From NCBI GenBank assembly GCA_937951615.1, contig CALFBH010000058.1, forward strand, positions 1 to 64,000: DNA of 64,000 nucleotides. Direction: 5' to 3'. Both the position numbers and the translations under genes were made by a program. This DNA comes from an uncultured Saprospiraceae bacterium (lineage in GTDB: Bacteria; Bacteroidota; Bacteroidia; Chitinophagales; Saprospiraceae). The notes under the pieces are model-generated. The model was not told the DNA's origin. It saw only the letters and a list, made by a program, of their open reading frames with translations, and searched no databases. This document shows, piece by piece, positions 8,519 through 17,772 of the stretch (its first letter is position 1; each line of letters opens with the position of its first letter).

Positions 8519-8874
8519 TTTATGTTATATTTGCTTTGCCGCTATTCCTCCATCCTACTTATACGGGATGTCACAAAAAATAGTTGTGCTTTTGTCCACT
8601 TTTTTTATTCGATAGTGTGACATTGTTAGCATGGCTTAATGACGAATGGAAAATGTGTTCGCAATTTAATTGCTATACACTTTTCAATTTGAATGGCATT
8701 ATCCCCTTTTGGAAGGGGTGCAGGGGATGGACAACTGGGAAACTTCGCTCAGTTGTCCTCTCCCTTATTCCCTCTCCAAAGAGGGATAGTTCAGCATTTT
8801 AGCGAAAGTGTATAGCAGTTTAACATATCATATTAGCAATGATAAATGTTCCTTCGATAAATGATAAATAATAA
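8519..8874. other. Intergenic region holding an inverted-repeat element
   Basis: This 356-bp gap separates divergent genes (kinase on minus, DUF423 on plus). Its centre is the MITE-like element at 8671-8817. The rest is AT-rich with no recognised gene; the 72-codon open frame at 8584-8802 is an artefact of the repeat. Confidence 0.6.
8671..8817. mobile_element. MITE-like element with 13-bp terminal inverted repeats
   Basis: Perfect ends TGCTATACACTTT (8671-8683) and AAAGTGTATAGCA (8805-8817) enclose nested hairpins, including GACAACTG (8730-8737) with CAGTTGTC (8750-8757). A short direct repeat TTTAA is found outside each end (8665-8669 and 8819-8823), offset by a base on the left, so target duplication is only possible. 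It encodes nothing. Confidence 0.55.
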
Positions 8875-9279
8875 ATGAAAAGTAATAACTGGTTAAAGAC
8901 AACAGGAATATTCGGCACTTTAGCTGTAGCCATAGGTGCGTTCGGCGCACATGGACTTAGCAATAAGCTGTCTGCAACACAACTGCACACCTTTGAAACG
9001 GGATCAGAATACCATTTCTACCATACACTAGCTTTGCTGGGTGTCGCATTATTGATGAAGCAACAACATGTCCACAAAAAGATGCTGAACCGGGCAGGCT
9101 GGGCTTTTACTTTAGGAATTATTCTCTTTTCGGGTTCTCTTTATTTATTGGCTTGTAAGAATATTTTAAATATAGAAAACTTTACTTCGCTTATTGGTCC
9201 GGTCACGCCTTTAGGCGGTTTATGTTTTATTATTGGCTGGATTATGCTAATTTTGTCTGGGAACAATGATTTAAATTAA
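8875..9279 (+). CDS. DUF423 family small membrane protein
   Basis: A 134-residue inner-membrane protein with four hydrophobic segments. The start TGIFGTLAVAIGAFGAHGL, the FETGSEYHFYHTLALL block and the late LIGPVTPLGGLCFIIGW are the signature blocks of the DUF423 (YgdD) family. The molecular function of the family is not established. It is 18 bp upstream of the carboxypeptidase gene on the same strand and probably co-transcribed. Confidence 0.92.
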   Translation: MKSNNWLKTTGIFGTLAVAIGAFGAHGLSNKLSATQLHTFETGSEYHFYHTLALLGVALLMKQQHVHKKMLNRAGWAFTLGIILFSGSLYLLACKNILNIENFTSLIGPVTPLGGLCFIIGWIMLILSGNNDLN

Positions 9280-9297
9280 GTAAACACACCATCCATC

Positions 9298-10803
9298 ATG
9301 CCTGAAAACAATAATAAACTGTACGAATTATATGTACAGAAAATGCAAAAAATTGCAGACGTACGTCATTCCATTTCTATTCTAAACTGGGACAAAGAAG
9401 TCAATTTGCCTTCCAAAGGCGGCGCAGCGCGTTCTCGCCAGGTGGCCACGCTGGCAGGCATTTCACACGAAATGTTTATTGACAAAGAGTTGGGAAGTTT
9501 GCTCAAAACCCTACACGAAGGCAATAGCCTTGATCGTTTCCAGACCAAAAATGTCGAACATTCTTATCGCGATTATCGCAAATTTATTAAATACTCCACG
9601 GACTTTGTCGTCCGCATGTCGGAGACAACTTCTGCGGCTTATCACGACTGGTTGAAAGCCCGTCAGGAAAATAATTTCGACTTATTTCAGGAAGGGCTGG
9701 GAAAAATTGTTGCCATCAAAAAGGAAGAAGCCGAACTGCTGGGTTACGACAAACATCCCTATGATGCCCTCATGGATATTTTTGAACCCGGTGCAAATAC
9801 TGCGGATACCGATGTGTTGTTTAAAAATGTTCGGGAACAGTTGGTGGGCTTTGTTCGCCGTATTCGGGAGAAGCCGCAGGTGGAAGCTGGTTTTATGCAC
9901 AAGTTCTATGAAAAGGACAAGCAATGGCAACTCGGATTGGATATGCTAAAAAACATGGGCTATGATTTTGATGCTGGACGACAAGATATTTCAGCGCATC
10001 CTTTTACCACCAATTTTTCTGCCAGTGATGTACGGGTCACGACTCGTATAGATGAGCAGGATTTTGGGAATATGCTTTGGAGTTGTATTCACGAGGGCGG
10101 GCATGCTTTGTATGAGCAGGGCTTACCTGATGAACAATATGGATTACCTTTGGGCAATTACCTCTCCCTCGGCATCCACGAATCGCAATCTAGAATGTGG
10201 GAAAATAATGTCGCTCGCGGGCTGCCCTACTGGAAAGCACATTATAAAAAAATACAAGATATATTTCCAAACAACCTCGGCGAAGTCAGCCTTAGCAATT
10301 TTTACAAAGCCATCAACCGTGTAAGTCCTAGCCTCATTCGTACAGAAAGTGACGAATTGCATTATCATTTTCATATTCTTATCCGATATGAAATCGAAAA
10401 AGGCTTGATAGAAGGCAGTCTTGAGTGCAAAGACTTACGCGAAATCTGGAACAGTAAATACAAAGAATACCTCGGCATAGATGTTTCTGATGACATGCAT
10501 GGCGTTTTGCAGGACATCCACTGGTCGCATGGTAGTTTTGGTTATTTCCCGACTTATTCTATGGGAAGTTTTTATGCTGCGCAATTTTATAAACAAGCTG
10601 AAAAAGATATTCCTAAGCTGACCGAACAATTAGAACAGGGCGATAATGCGGCTTTGCTCGCTTGGTTACGCGACAATATCCACCAACATGGCCGCCTCTA
10701 TACAGCCGACGAATTATGCAAACAAATTACCGGAGAAAAACTAAATTTTAGCTACTTTATGGAGTATGCAGAGGAGAAGTATTCAGGGATTTATGGACTT
10801 TGA
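9298..10803 (+). CDS. M32 family metallocarboxypeptidase
   Basis: A 501-residue cytoplasmic zinc carboxypeptidase of the thermostable carboxypeptidase Taq family. The HEXXH motif is H265-E-G-G-H269 (in CIHEGGHALYEQGLP), and the downstream ligand is E295 in GIHESQSRMWEN. DELHYHFHILIRYEIEKGLIEG around residue 355 and the C-terminal LRDNIHQHGRLYTADEL match the family, and the length is typical. It releases C-terminal amino acids from peptides. It follows the DUF423 gene closely. Confidence 0.95.
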   Translation: MPENNNKLYELYVQKMQKIADVRHSISILNWDKEVNLPSKGGAARSRQVATLAGISHEMFIDKELGSLLKTLHEGNSLDRFQTKNVEHSYRDYRKFIKYSTDFVVRMSETTSAAYHDWLKARQENNFDLFQEGLGKIVAIKKEEAELLGYDKHPYDALMDIFEPGANTADTDVLFKNVREQLVGFVRRIREKPQVEAGFMHKFYEKDKQWQLGLDMLKNMGYDFDAGRQDISAHPFTTNFSASDVRVTTRIDEQDFGNMLWSCIHEGGHALYEQGLPDEQYGLPLGNYLSLGIHESQSRMWENNVARGLPYWKAHYKKIQDIFPNNLGEVSLSNFYKAINRVSPSLIRTESDELHYHFHILIRYEIEKGLIEGSLECKDLREIWNSKYKEYLGIDVSDDMHGVLQDIHWSHGSFGYFPTYSMGSFYAAQFYKQAEKDIPKLTEQLEQGDNAALLAWLRDNIHQHGRLYTADELCKQITGEKLNFSYFMEYAEEKYSGIYGL

Positions 10804-11029
10804 TTTGGTGATTCATAGCAATCGCATAAAAGTAAATTAGTCTTATACGTGTTCATTTTCTAACCACTAAGCGCACTAAAGACCACTAAAACTAACAGGA
10901 TAAAAGAACACAAAGGAAAATTCATTCGTGTTCTTTACGCTATACAAGCCGATGGCTATCGGGTTCATGTCCTTTAGTGCGCTTAGTGGTTTAAAAAATA
11001 TTTTTATGCGATTGCCATATTTGGTGATT
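10804..11029. mobile_element. MITE-like element with 10-bp flanking direct repeats
   Basis: TTTGGTGATT occurs at 10804-10813 and again at 11020-11029. Between them lies a 206-bp palindromic segment (10814-11019) whose ends are 18-bp inverted repeats with two mismatches, sharing the perfect core GCAATCGCATAAAA (10818-10831 and 11002-11015). A second perfect 20-bp inverted repeat lies inside at 10862-10881 and 10972-10991. It encodes no protein. Terminal inverted repeats plus direct repeats are the structure expected of a non-autonomous transposon with target-site duplication. Confidence 0.65.
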
Positions 11030-11080
11030 GGAGTGTTGGGGTATTAGGAAATTGGGGTGTTAGAGTATTTGGGAATTTCA

Positions 11081-11154
11081 AAAAGAAAAAATTCCAAACT
11101 CCAAAGGAGGCATTAACTGCACTCCAGTTTTTGGAATTTGGAATTTTTTCTTTT
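11081..11154. terminator. Bidirectional terminator-like hairpin
   Basis: An 18-bp perfect inverted repeat, arms 11081-11098 and 11137-11154, with A-rich left and T-rich right flanks. It lies between the carboxypeptidase gene (plus) and the convergent secreted-protein gene (minus), where it could stop transcription from both sides. Confidence 0.65.
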
Positions 11155-11172
11155 GATTTTTACACGTTCTAA

Positions 11173-12351
11173 TCAATATCCACGCATCAGGTAGCGATTG
11201 CCTTGAAATTCGAGCATAGACACTGCGTTTTTCTCATTCATATAAAGAAAAATTTCTCCTTTATTGGTCGTGATTTCCAACACATATCGTGTGTTCTTAT
11301 CGCCGTCATAACGACTGGTCAGCCTTTTCCATTTTTTGATGACCAGTTCATCTTCTTTTTCATCCATATAGCCATCTTCTGAATCGCCAACCCACTCATT
11401 ATGCTTATAAATCACTTTATAAGAACGCTTCTCTTTGGGGGCTTTTTCTTTAGCAACCTTAGACGCTTTTGCTTCCGTTTTATTTTCTACTGGAGTTTCC
11501 TCTTCTACGGCTTCTTCTGTTTCCTCTGTCGTTTCTTCTTCTATCGCTTGTTCCAATGCTGCCTCTTCTTCATCTACGACTTTGAAAAAGCCAAAATCCT
11601 CTTCTTCTTGCTCATCCTCAAACTCGTCTTCGAATTCATCTTCTTCCTCTTCTACTTTTTTCGCGCCTTTCTTTTTCTCTTTTTTAGCAGGTTTTGCAGC
11701 AATCGGCTTTTCTTCTTTCTTTGGTTTTTCTTTGACCACAATTTCCTCAATAAACTGAAAAGAAACACTGTCTTGTGGATATAAACGGTGGCAAATAGAA
11801 CGAGTCAACACAAAAAACGGACGAATAGTCTTCCCCCATAAGTCAGCATCTTCAGCCAGTATAAGTTCATTTTCATCGGTAAAAAATTCCTTATTGCTTT
11901 CTTTTTGGCGTGCTGAAAGTCCTTTTTGATAATAAATAATCTCATCAGCATTTCGAGACCGACGGAAAATATAAGCATCAATGTATTGATTATCGTCAAT
12001 GATGACTTTTAGACTACCCTGGTTGGCCGGATCTTTGGCATCCAGTAAAGAAACTCGAATAACATTTCTGCCTTCTAGTTCTATACGATTAATGCCATAC
12101 ATACCTTCGGCTTTCCCACCGACGACACGCAGGTAACCGCGCACAATAGAAAATTTGACTTCGCCGGCAGCAAGTTTACCGCGTCTGCCATTCGCATCTT
12201 CCCATTCATTGGGGATTAAGGTATAACCATATAATTCGTGAGGTTCTGTAAACTTCCTGTCGGAGACATGCGTGTAATACACTTTCTTCTGAGCCTGTAC
12301 ACTCAAACCCAAAAACAAAAAGAACACGAGTATTTTTGTCTGCAAATTCAT
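11173..12351 (-). CDS. Secreted protein with an acidic low-complexity region, unknown
   Basis: A 392-residue protein with a clear SPI signal peptide (MNLQTKILVFFLFLGLSVQAQ, cleavage after about residue 20). Residues about 25-205 look globular (beta-rich, with EGMYGINRIELEGRNVIRVS). Residues about 210-310 are Lys/Glu-rich with runs such as EEEDEFEDEFEDEQEEED, so extended and strongly charged. A second globular part from about 315 to the end contains YKVIYKHNEWVGD and a C-terminal MLEFQGNRYLMRGY. I recognise no family. It stands alone between two divergent or convergent neighbours. Confidence 0.8.
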   Translation of the reverse strand: MNLQTKILVFFLFLGLSVQAQKKVYYTHVSDRKFTEPHELYGYTLIPNEWEDANGRRGKLAAGEVKFSIVRGYLRVVGGKAEGMYGINRIELEGRNVIRVSLLDAKDPANQGSLKVIIDDNQYIDAYIFRRSRNADEIIYYQKGLSARQKESNKEFFTDENELILAEDADLWGKTIRPFFVLTRSICHRLYPQDSVSFQFIEEIVVKEKPKKEEKPIAAKPAKKEKKKGAKKVEEEEDEFEDEFEDEQEEEDFGFFKVVDEEEAALEQAIEEETTEETEEAVEEETPVENKTEAKASKVAKEKAPKEKRSYKVIYKHNEWVGDSEDGYMDEKEDELVIKKWKRLTSRYDGDKNTRYVLEITTNKGEIFLYMNEKNAVSMLEFQGNRYLMRGY

Positions 12352-12491
12352 TTTTATTTATTTAAATTGTAATATTGGTGAATAATAGGCTTTATTCTAA
12401 AAGCAGGCAAGTTATTTTGTTCATATAGTCTTTGCAAATACCTCACCAAAATTAGACTTTATTTTGAAATATCCAAATATGGCAACGTTTA

Positions 12492-14735
12492 ATGCTTAAA
12501 AGACTCAAAGATATATACCGTTCTTTTGCTGTACAATTACTGATTTTACATGTAAAAAACAATGTGGTACTGCTCTTTTTATGGATATTTCCCGTACTGG
12601 TTTTGCGGGGTGGCATCGGCAGTACTTACGGGATGAAATACCTCTATGTCAATCCTGAATACCTCGGCGAAATAAATTTTTGGAGCTTTATGTGGGTGGG
12701 AATTTGCTTTGGCGGTTTCCTGATGTCCTGGAATGTCACGACTTATATCCTCAACAGTTATCGCTTTCCTTTCCTGGCTTCCCTGAACCGCCCTTTTACA
12801 AAATACTCTATCAATAACTCACTCATCCCATTGGCTTTTGTGCTTTTTTATTTGGGCATGGTCATTAATTTTCAATGGTATAATGAGCTGGCTGCAGAAA
12901 ATAGTATTGTATTCGATCTACTCGGTTTTTTTGCTGGTGTAGCTATTGCGCTCCTATTAGCCGCGCTATATTTCCAATTGACCAATAATGATGTCGGCGT
13001 ATTGCGTAAGCAGTTTATAAAAAACAAAAAAAAGCTGCCCCGCATTTTGAGAAATAAAAAGGATATTGCTAATGACCCAGAAGGTATTTTCCGCAATGCC
13101 ATTGATGTCGATTATTACCTCACAGGCAAACTCAAAATACGCCCTGTACGTGATGTCGAACATTATCCGATTGAGTGGCTACACAAAGTCTTTCGACAAA
13201 ACCACCAGAATGCACTAGTCGTCCAGCTTTTGAGTATTGTGATACTTTTTATGCTGGGCATGTTTGTAGAAAATCCCTGGCTACGAATACCTGCTGGAGC
13301 AAGTTTGTTTATTTTTTCTGCGATATTGACCAGTCTAGTCGGTGCCTTGACCTACTGGATGGGTGCTTGGCGAACCACCACTTTTGTTCTGCTCTTTCTG
13401 GCAATCAATTCTTTTTCGGGGCTGTCGCCCGAATTTGAAAATCATGCTTATGGGTTGAATTATAAAACGGAAAAAGCAAGGTATAGATTAGCCAGTCTGG
13501 ATAGTCTCTGCAATCCCACAATGATTCAGAATGACCTGGACACGACCTTACAAATATTAAAAAAATGGCGCAAAAAATTTGGTCGCGGACGCCTCATTCG
13601 CAAACCACGCCTAGTCATTATAGCCACAAGCGGAGGCGGTCTTCGGCAAGCGGTATGGACTGTTCATGCCCTCCAAAAAGCGGATAGCCTGCTCAAAGGC
13701 AAATTGCTCGATCATACCATACTCATGACAGGTGCATCTGGTGGCATGATTGGCGCAGCTTATATGCGAGAACTCTACTTACAAGAACAATTCAATGATT
13801 CCATCAACCTCTACGATCCAATCTATGTCCACAAAATAGCAGAAGACCTACTCAATCCAATTATTTTTACCGCACTGGCAAATGATATGTTTGTCCCCTG
13901 GCTTCAGTTCCAGGATGGCGATTATAGCTATTATAAAGATCGAGGTTATATTTTTGAACAACAACTTCTGGAAAACACAGATGGCGCATTGAACAAACGC
14001 CTCAAAGATTATCGACAACCAGAGCGAGACGCTATCATTCCTATGATGTTTTTCACGCCAGTTTCTGCCACTGATCTTCGACAAATTTATATTTCCCCGC
14101 AAGGGGTCAGTTATATGACACACCCCGTACTCAGCCGTACCAATGACCTGATTGTAGAAACAGATGCCATAGACTTCGGACAGCTATTTGCCAATCAGGA
14201 TGCCTATAATTTACAACTGACCAGTGCCTTGCGCATGAATGCAACTTTTCCCTACATTCTACCCAATGCCTACCTGCCCAGCGAACCTGCCATACAAGTC
14301 ATAGATGCAGGCTGGCGCGACAATTTTGGCGTAGCCGCTGCCAGTCGTTTCGTACTGAATTTTTCAGATTGGATTAAACAAAACACCAGTGGCGTCCTCA
14401 TTTTACAATTGCGTGGTGAAGATAAAACGGATGAAATATTCACACCAAGAGGCGGCACCACCATCCTCGAACGCCTGCTCAACCCACTAGGTACAGCAGC
14501 ACAAACCAGCACTATTCAGGATTATCATAATGACACTTACGTAAATGCTATGATACAGGCATTGGGCAAAAATAAAGTCGATATTGTACATCTAGTTTAT
14601 CGCCCAACCAAAAACAATCAACGTGCCTCCATGACCTGGCACCTCACCGCACGAGAAAAAATAGACGTACAAAACGCCCTATACGATAAAGAAAACCAGG
14701 AAAGCCTGATGCGTTTAGAAGAATTGGTGAAGTAG
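12492..14735 (+). CDS. Patatin-like phospholipase with multi-TM N-terminus
   Basis: A 747-residue membrane protein. The first ~320 residues hold about seven hydrophobic segments (for example VLLFLWIFPVLVLRG, SIVFDLLGFFAGVAIALLL, LVVQLLSIVILFMLGMFV). The rest is a patatin domain: oxyanion-hole glycines in ATSGGGLRQ (about 379-386), nucleophile S416 in GASGGMIG, and the catalytic D605 in DAGWRDNFG, forming the Ser-Asp dyad. Patatins hydrolyse acyl esters of lipids. The fused polytopic domain would place the hydrolase at the inner membrane. It lies 216 bp before the T6SS gene tssD, and could be independent of it. Confidence 0.88.
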   Translation: MLKRLKDIYRSFAVQLLILHVKNNVVLLFLWIFPVLVLRGGIGSTYGMKYLYVNPEYLGEINFWSFMWVGICFGGFLMSWNVTTYILNSYRFPFLASLNRPFTKYSINNSLIPLAFVLFYLGMVINFQWYNELAAENSIVFDLLGFFAGVAIALLLAALYFQLTNNDVGVLRKQFIKNKKKLPRILRNKKDIANDPEGIFRNAIDVDYYLTGKLKIRPVRDVEHYPIEWLHKVFRQNHQNALVVQLLSIVILFMLGMFVENPWLRIPAGASLFIFSAILTSLVGALTYWMGAWRTTTFVLLFLAINSFSGLSPEFENHAYGLNYKTEKARYRLASLDSLCNPTMIQNDLDTTLQILKKWRKKFGRGRLIRKPRLVIIATSGGGLRQAVWTVHALQKADSLLKGKLLDHTILMTGASGGMIGAAYMRELYLQEQFNDSINLYDPIYVHKIAEDLLNPIIFTALANDMFVPWLQFQDGDYSYYKDRGYIFEQQLLENTDGALNKRLKDYRQPERDAIIPMMFFTPVSATDLRQIYISPQGVSYMTHPVLSRTNDLIVETDAIDFGQLFANQDAYNLQLTSALRMNATFPYILPNAYLPSEPAIQVIDAGWRDNFGVAAASRFVLNFSDWIKQNTSGVLILQLRGEDKTDEIFTPRGGTTILERLLNPLGTAAQTSTIQDYHNDTYVNAMIQALGKNKVDIVHLVYRPTKNNQRASMTWHLTAREKIDVQNALYDKENQESLMRLEELVK

Positions 14736-14951
14736 CAGTGACAGTGGCAATCACTAGTCGGTGGCGATATGTTTGTAGAAATATTGCAGATTAAAAATGG
14801 ATGGCAAAACACTACTCAATCTGGAAAAAGGGAGTGAATTTTAGCGATGCCTAATTTTTTTTCAAAAAACTGTTAACACATTTTTCATAGTCGGTATGTA
14901 TGGGTGTAAACAAACAATATTTATTTTTTAAACTTATAAAAACAGATTATC

Positions 14952-15374
14952 ATGGCAGCAGTAATTAAAGCTACATTCAAAGTAGATGGACAAGAAAACG
15001 AAGTGGTTGGATTATCTTATTCTTTCGACCAAAACATTGACAACATCGGACAACCTGCAGGTGAAGTTCGTGGTGGTATTATAAATGTGTCGCTTGGCTC
15101 ATTGGGCAGCGAAAAACGTTTTGGCTGGATGGTCGCATCAGACATGAAGAAAAGTGGTGAAATTGAATTCACGGACAGCAATGGAAAAACGCTGAAAACA
15201 TTGAAATTTGTAGATGCTTATTGTGTAGGTTACACAGAAGACTACGAAGCATTCTCTGGTGATAAAGCAGGTGGATTGACCATCAAAGATGGCGCAAAAG
15301 AACACCTGACACTTTCCTGCAAAGAAATTTCCGTAGCCGGTGAGAAACACGAAAATACTTGGTTGGACGCTTAA
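14952..15374 (+). CDS. tssD: T6SS tube protein TssD (Hcp family)
   Basis: A 140-residue protein matching the Bacteroidota TssD/Hcp family: it opens with IKATFKVDGQENEVVGLSYSF, has the IGQPAGEVRGG block near residue 37 and FVDAYCVGYTEDYEAF at about 88, and is beta-rich. TssD hexamers stack into the tube of the type VI secretion apparatus and can carry effectors. It is the first gene of a cargo module with VgrG, a PAAR-like protein and a putative effector. No sheath, baseplate or membrane-complex genes are in the window. Confidence 0.92.
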   Translation: MAAVIKATFKVDGQENEVVGLSYSFDQNIDNIGQPAGEVRGGIINVSLGSLGSEKRFGWMVASDMKKSGEIEFTDSNGKTLKTLKFVDAYCVGYTEDYEAFSGDKAGGLTIKDGAKEHLTLSCKEISVAGEKHENTWLDA

Positions 15375-15540
15375 TTGTATCTAATCTTTTAAGGTAAAAT
15401 GCAGGCTTGACAAATTGTTGAGTCTGTATTTTTTTATCCTCATTAATAACATAATACCTATGGGATAGAATTTTTATATCTATCTTTAGAACCTCCGTAT
15501 CAACACACACACACATTACTTCACCGTAAAACCTCTTCTT

Positions 15541-17382
15541 GTGGCTACAGCAACAGCGAATATTATCGTCGGAGGAAAGAAAGTTGATCCTTATCACGTT
15601 TCATTGAATCAACATTTCGACCAGCATCATTATTTTGAAATTGCAGTTTCTTCTGAAAAAGTAGAAAGCAAAAACAGCATCAACATTGATAAGTCTGTTG
15701 AGTATATCGGGCAGTCGGTCGAAATCAACATTTCTTGTGCTGACAATGAGCTTAAGTTTAAAGGCATTATTACACACATTCACCTGGATCGGACTTATAC
15801 GGGAGACAGTGTAATTGTTTTTGTTGGTTATAGTCCGACTTACCTCATGGAGGATGGGGCAGCAACAAAATCCTTTGAAGAAAAAGGTCTTTCTGATTTT
15901 ACTAATGAAATCATAGGGCTATATCCCGGCAATCTACTCAGCCCTGTTGTCTCACCAAAATATACTACGCCAATTCCTTATGTTGTGCAGTATAAAGAAA
16001 CCAATTACCAATTTCTAAGTCGCATGGCTGCAAAATATGGAGAATGGTTTTTCTACGATGGGCAAGCTGTTGTTTTTGGTGAATTGCCCAATCCTCAAAG
16101 TGTTGATCTCATACTGGGCAAAGACTTGGATTCTTTTGATTATGGCGTCAATGTCCGTCCTTCCAAATTTAAATACCAGTTTTATAAGTACGAAGAAAAT
16201 CGACTGTTGGAAAATTCCACCGCAGGTTTCAAGCCTGGCTGGCTGGATAAATATGGTAAAAAAGGACTGGAAATGTCAGATAGCATTTTTCCATCTGAAC
16301 CAACTAATCCAACCTGGGAACATTCGCAAGACGATGCAGTACTGAAACATTTGGCGGAAGCCAGAAAATCTTCTATTCTCGGCGACACCACATTTTTTAC
16401 CGGACAAAGCCAAAACGCAGGCATCACAGTTGGGGGCAGAATTGGTGCGACAGCCATGAACAAAGTCGGCACTCAAAATGTACCCGCCATAATTGGAAGA
16501 TTTAGAGTGACTGCCGTCAAACACGAACTGAATGCCAATAAAGATTATACGAATCGATTTGAAGCAGTGCCCATTAGTGTCACCTCCCCACCAGTCAATA
16601 AACATGTGTTCAAACCAGAAGCAGAATCGCAAGTTGCAGTGGTAAAAGAAAATAATGATCCCGATGGACTCGGCAGAATCCGCGTGCAGTTCAAGTGGCA
16701 GACAGGAGAGGAAATGACGCCCTGGATACGGCAAATCACCAATTATGCAAGTGGCGACAGAGGAACGTATTTTGTGCCAGAACTGGAAGATGAAGTTTAT
16801 ATGGGCTTTGAGCAAGGCAATCCTGACCGACCGTATATGCAAGGTGCGCTTTATCATGGAAAAGAAAGACCACAATATTTCGATCCTAATAATAATTTCA
16901 AATCCATTAAAACAAGAAGTGGTCATACCATTTTATTCAATGATAGAGATGGGCAAGAAAGCATCACGATTAATGACAAAAGTGGGAATACCATACACCT
17001 GGACACCGCAGCTGCCAGCATTACAATCTCGGCACCAGAAAATATGACGCTGAATTGTAAAAATATGAATATCAATGTCGGTGAAAACATGAATGTAGGC
17101 GTAGGTGATCACATGAATGTGAGCGTTGGAAAGGATTACAGCATGACCGCAGAAGCCGCCGCCAATATCACAGGCAGAAATGCAGTATCTATAAAATCAT
17201 CTAAGGTTGTTGATATTGACGGTTCTAAGCAGACGAATATAAATGCTGAAAAAACCAGAGTCATCGGCAATAAAAAACTGACGGCATTAGGGAATGAAAT
17301 AGAAGCAATGGCCTCTAAGAAAATGGACTTAGACGGTGGGATAACCGCCAATATAAAAGCAGGAACCGTAAAAGTAAACTAG
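15541..17382 (+). CDS. vgrG: T6SS spike protein VgrG (TssI)
   Basis: A 613-residue VgrG. The N-terminal part (about 1-350) is the gp27-like hub, a central OB-fold starts around residue 365 (VAVVKENNDPDGLGRIRVQFKW), and the C-terminus is a beta-prism with repeated NINVGENMNVGVGDHMNV-type units (about 505-600). GTG at 15541 is taken as start because it gives the expected family N-terminus; no Shine-Dalgarno is evident. VgrG trimers form the spike on the Hcp tube. Six bases separate it from the PAAR-like gene, so they form one operon. Confidence 0.93.
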   Translation: MATATANIIVGGKKVDPYHVSLNQHFDQHHYFEIAVSSEKVESKNSINIDKSVEYIGQSVEINISCADNELKFKGIITHIHLDRTYTGDSVIVFVGYSPTYLMEDGAATKSFEEKGLSDFTNEIIGLYPGNLLSPVVSPKYTTPIPYVVQYKETNYQFLSRMAAKYGEWFFYDGQAVVFGELPNPQSVDLILGKDLDSFDYGVNVRPSKFKYQFYKYEENRLLENSTAGFKPGWLDKYGKKGLEMSDSIFPSEPTNPTWEHSQDDAVLKHLAEARKSSILGDTTFFTGQSQNAGITVGGRIGATAMNKVGTQNVPAIIGRFRVTAVKHELNANKDYTNRFEAVPISVTSPPVNKHVFKPEAESQVAVVKENNDPDGLGRIRVQFKWQTGEEMTPWIRQITNYASGDRGTYFVPELEDEVYMGFEQGNPDRPYMQGALYHGKERPQYFDPNNNFKSIKTRSGHTILFNDRDGQESITINDKSGNTIHLDTAAASITISAPENMTLNCKNMNINVGENMNVGVGDHMNVSVGKDYSMTAEAAANITGRNAVSIKSSKVVDIDGSKQTNINAEKTRVIGNKKLTALGNEIEAMASKKMDLDGGITANIKAGTVKVN

Positions 17383-17388
17383 CAGATT

Positions 17389-17772
17389 ATGGGAAAAAAA
17401 TCATTTGACTATGTAGTGACTACTGCAATCATGAAATGCAACAAGGGAACTTTACCGTCATTGTTTACGGCAACAGCTAATACCACGTATTTTGTACAAA
17501 AAAAACTAATTGGTACAGAGTTCGACAAGATACCAATGGTCAACATCAAGCCCTTTGGACAATGCCTGATGAAACCCTCTCCAGGCGGGCCACTTCCTTG
17601 CATACCTATGCCAATCGTCTGGACAGATGTGAAAGAGAACAAAAAAGTCATGGGCGGACGACCTTTGTTGGAAAAATCTTGTCTCAATTGCGCTTGCGGT
17701 GGACAGATTGAGTTTCAAACAACTGGACAAATACCCATGCCCCATATAGTTACTAAAATTTCTGAGCAATGA
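17389..17772 (+). CDS. PAAR-like spike-tip protein, DUF4280 family
   Basis: A 127-residue protein with the DUF4280 pattern: an early MKCNKGTLPS, a central FGQCLMKPSPGGPLPCIPMP, then SCLNCACGGQIEF near the end. The conserved cysteines suggest metal binding at a PAAR-like tip. DUF4280 proteins cap VgrG spikes and link effectors in Bacteroidota T6SS. Its stop overlaps the start of the next gene (ATGA), indicating translational coupling with the putative effector. Confidence 0.88.
   Translation: MGKKSFDYVVTTAIMKCNKGTLPSLFTATANTTYFVQKKLIGTEFDKIPMVNIKPFGQCLMKPSPGGPLPCIPMPIVWTDVKENKKVMGGRPLLEKSCLNCACGGQIEFQTTGQIPMPHIVTKISEQ

Noticed and set aside
11401-11784. Ser-rich and Phe-rich open frames on the plus strand
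   Set aside because: They are antisense to the acidic low-complexity region of the secreted protein.
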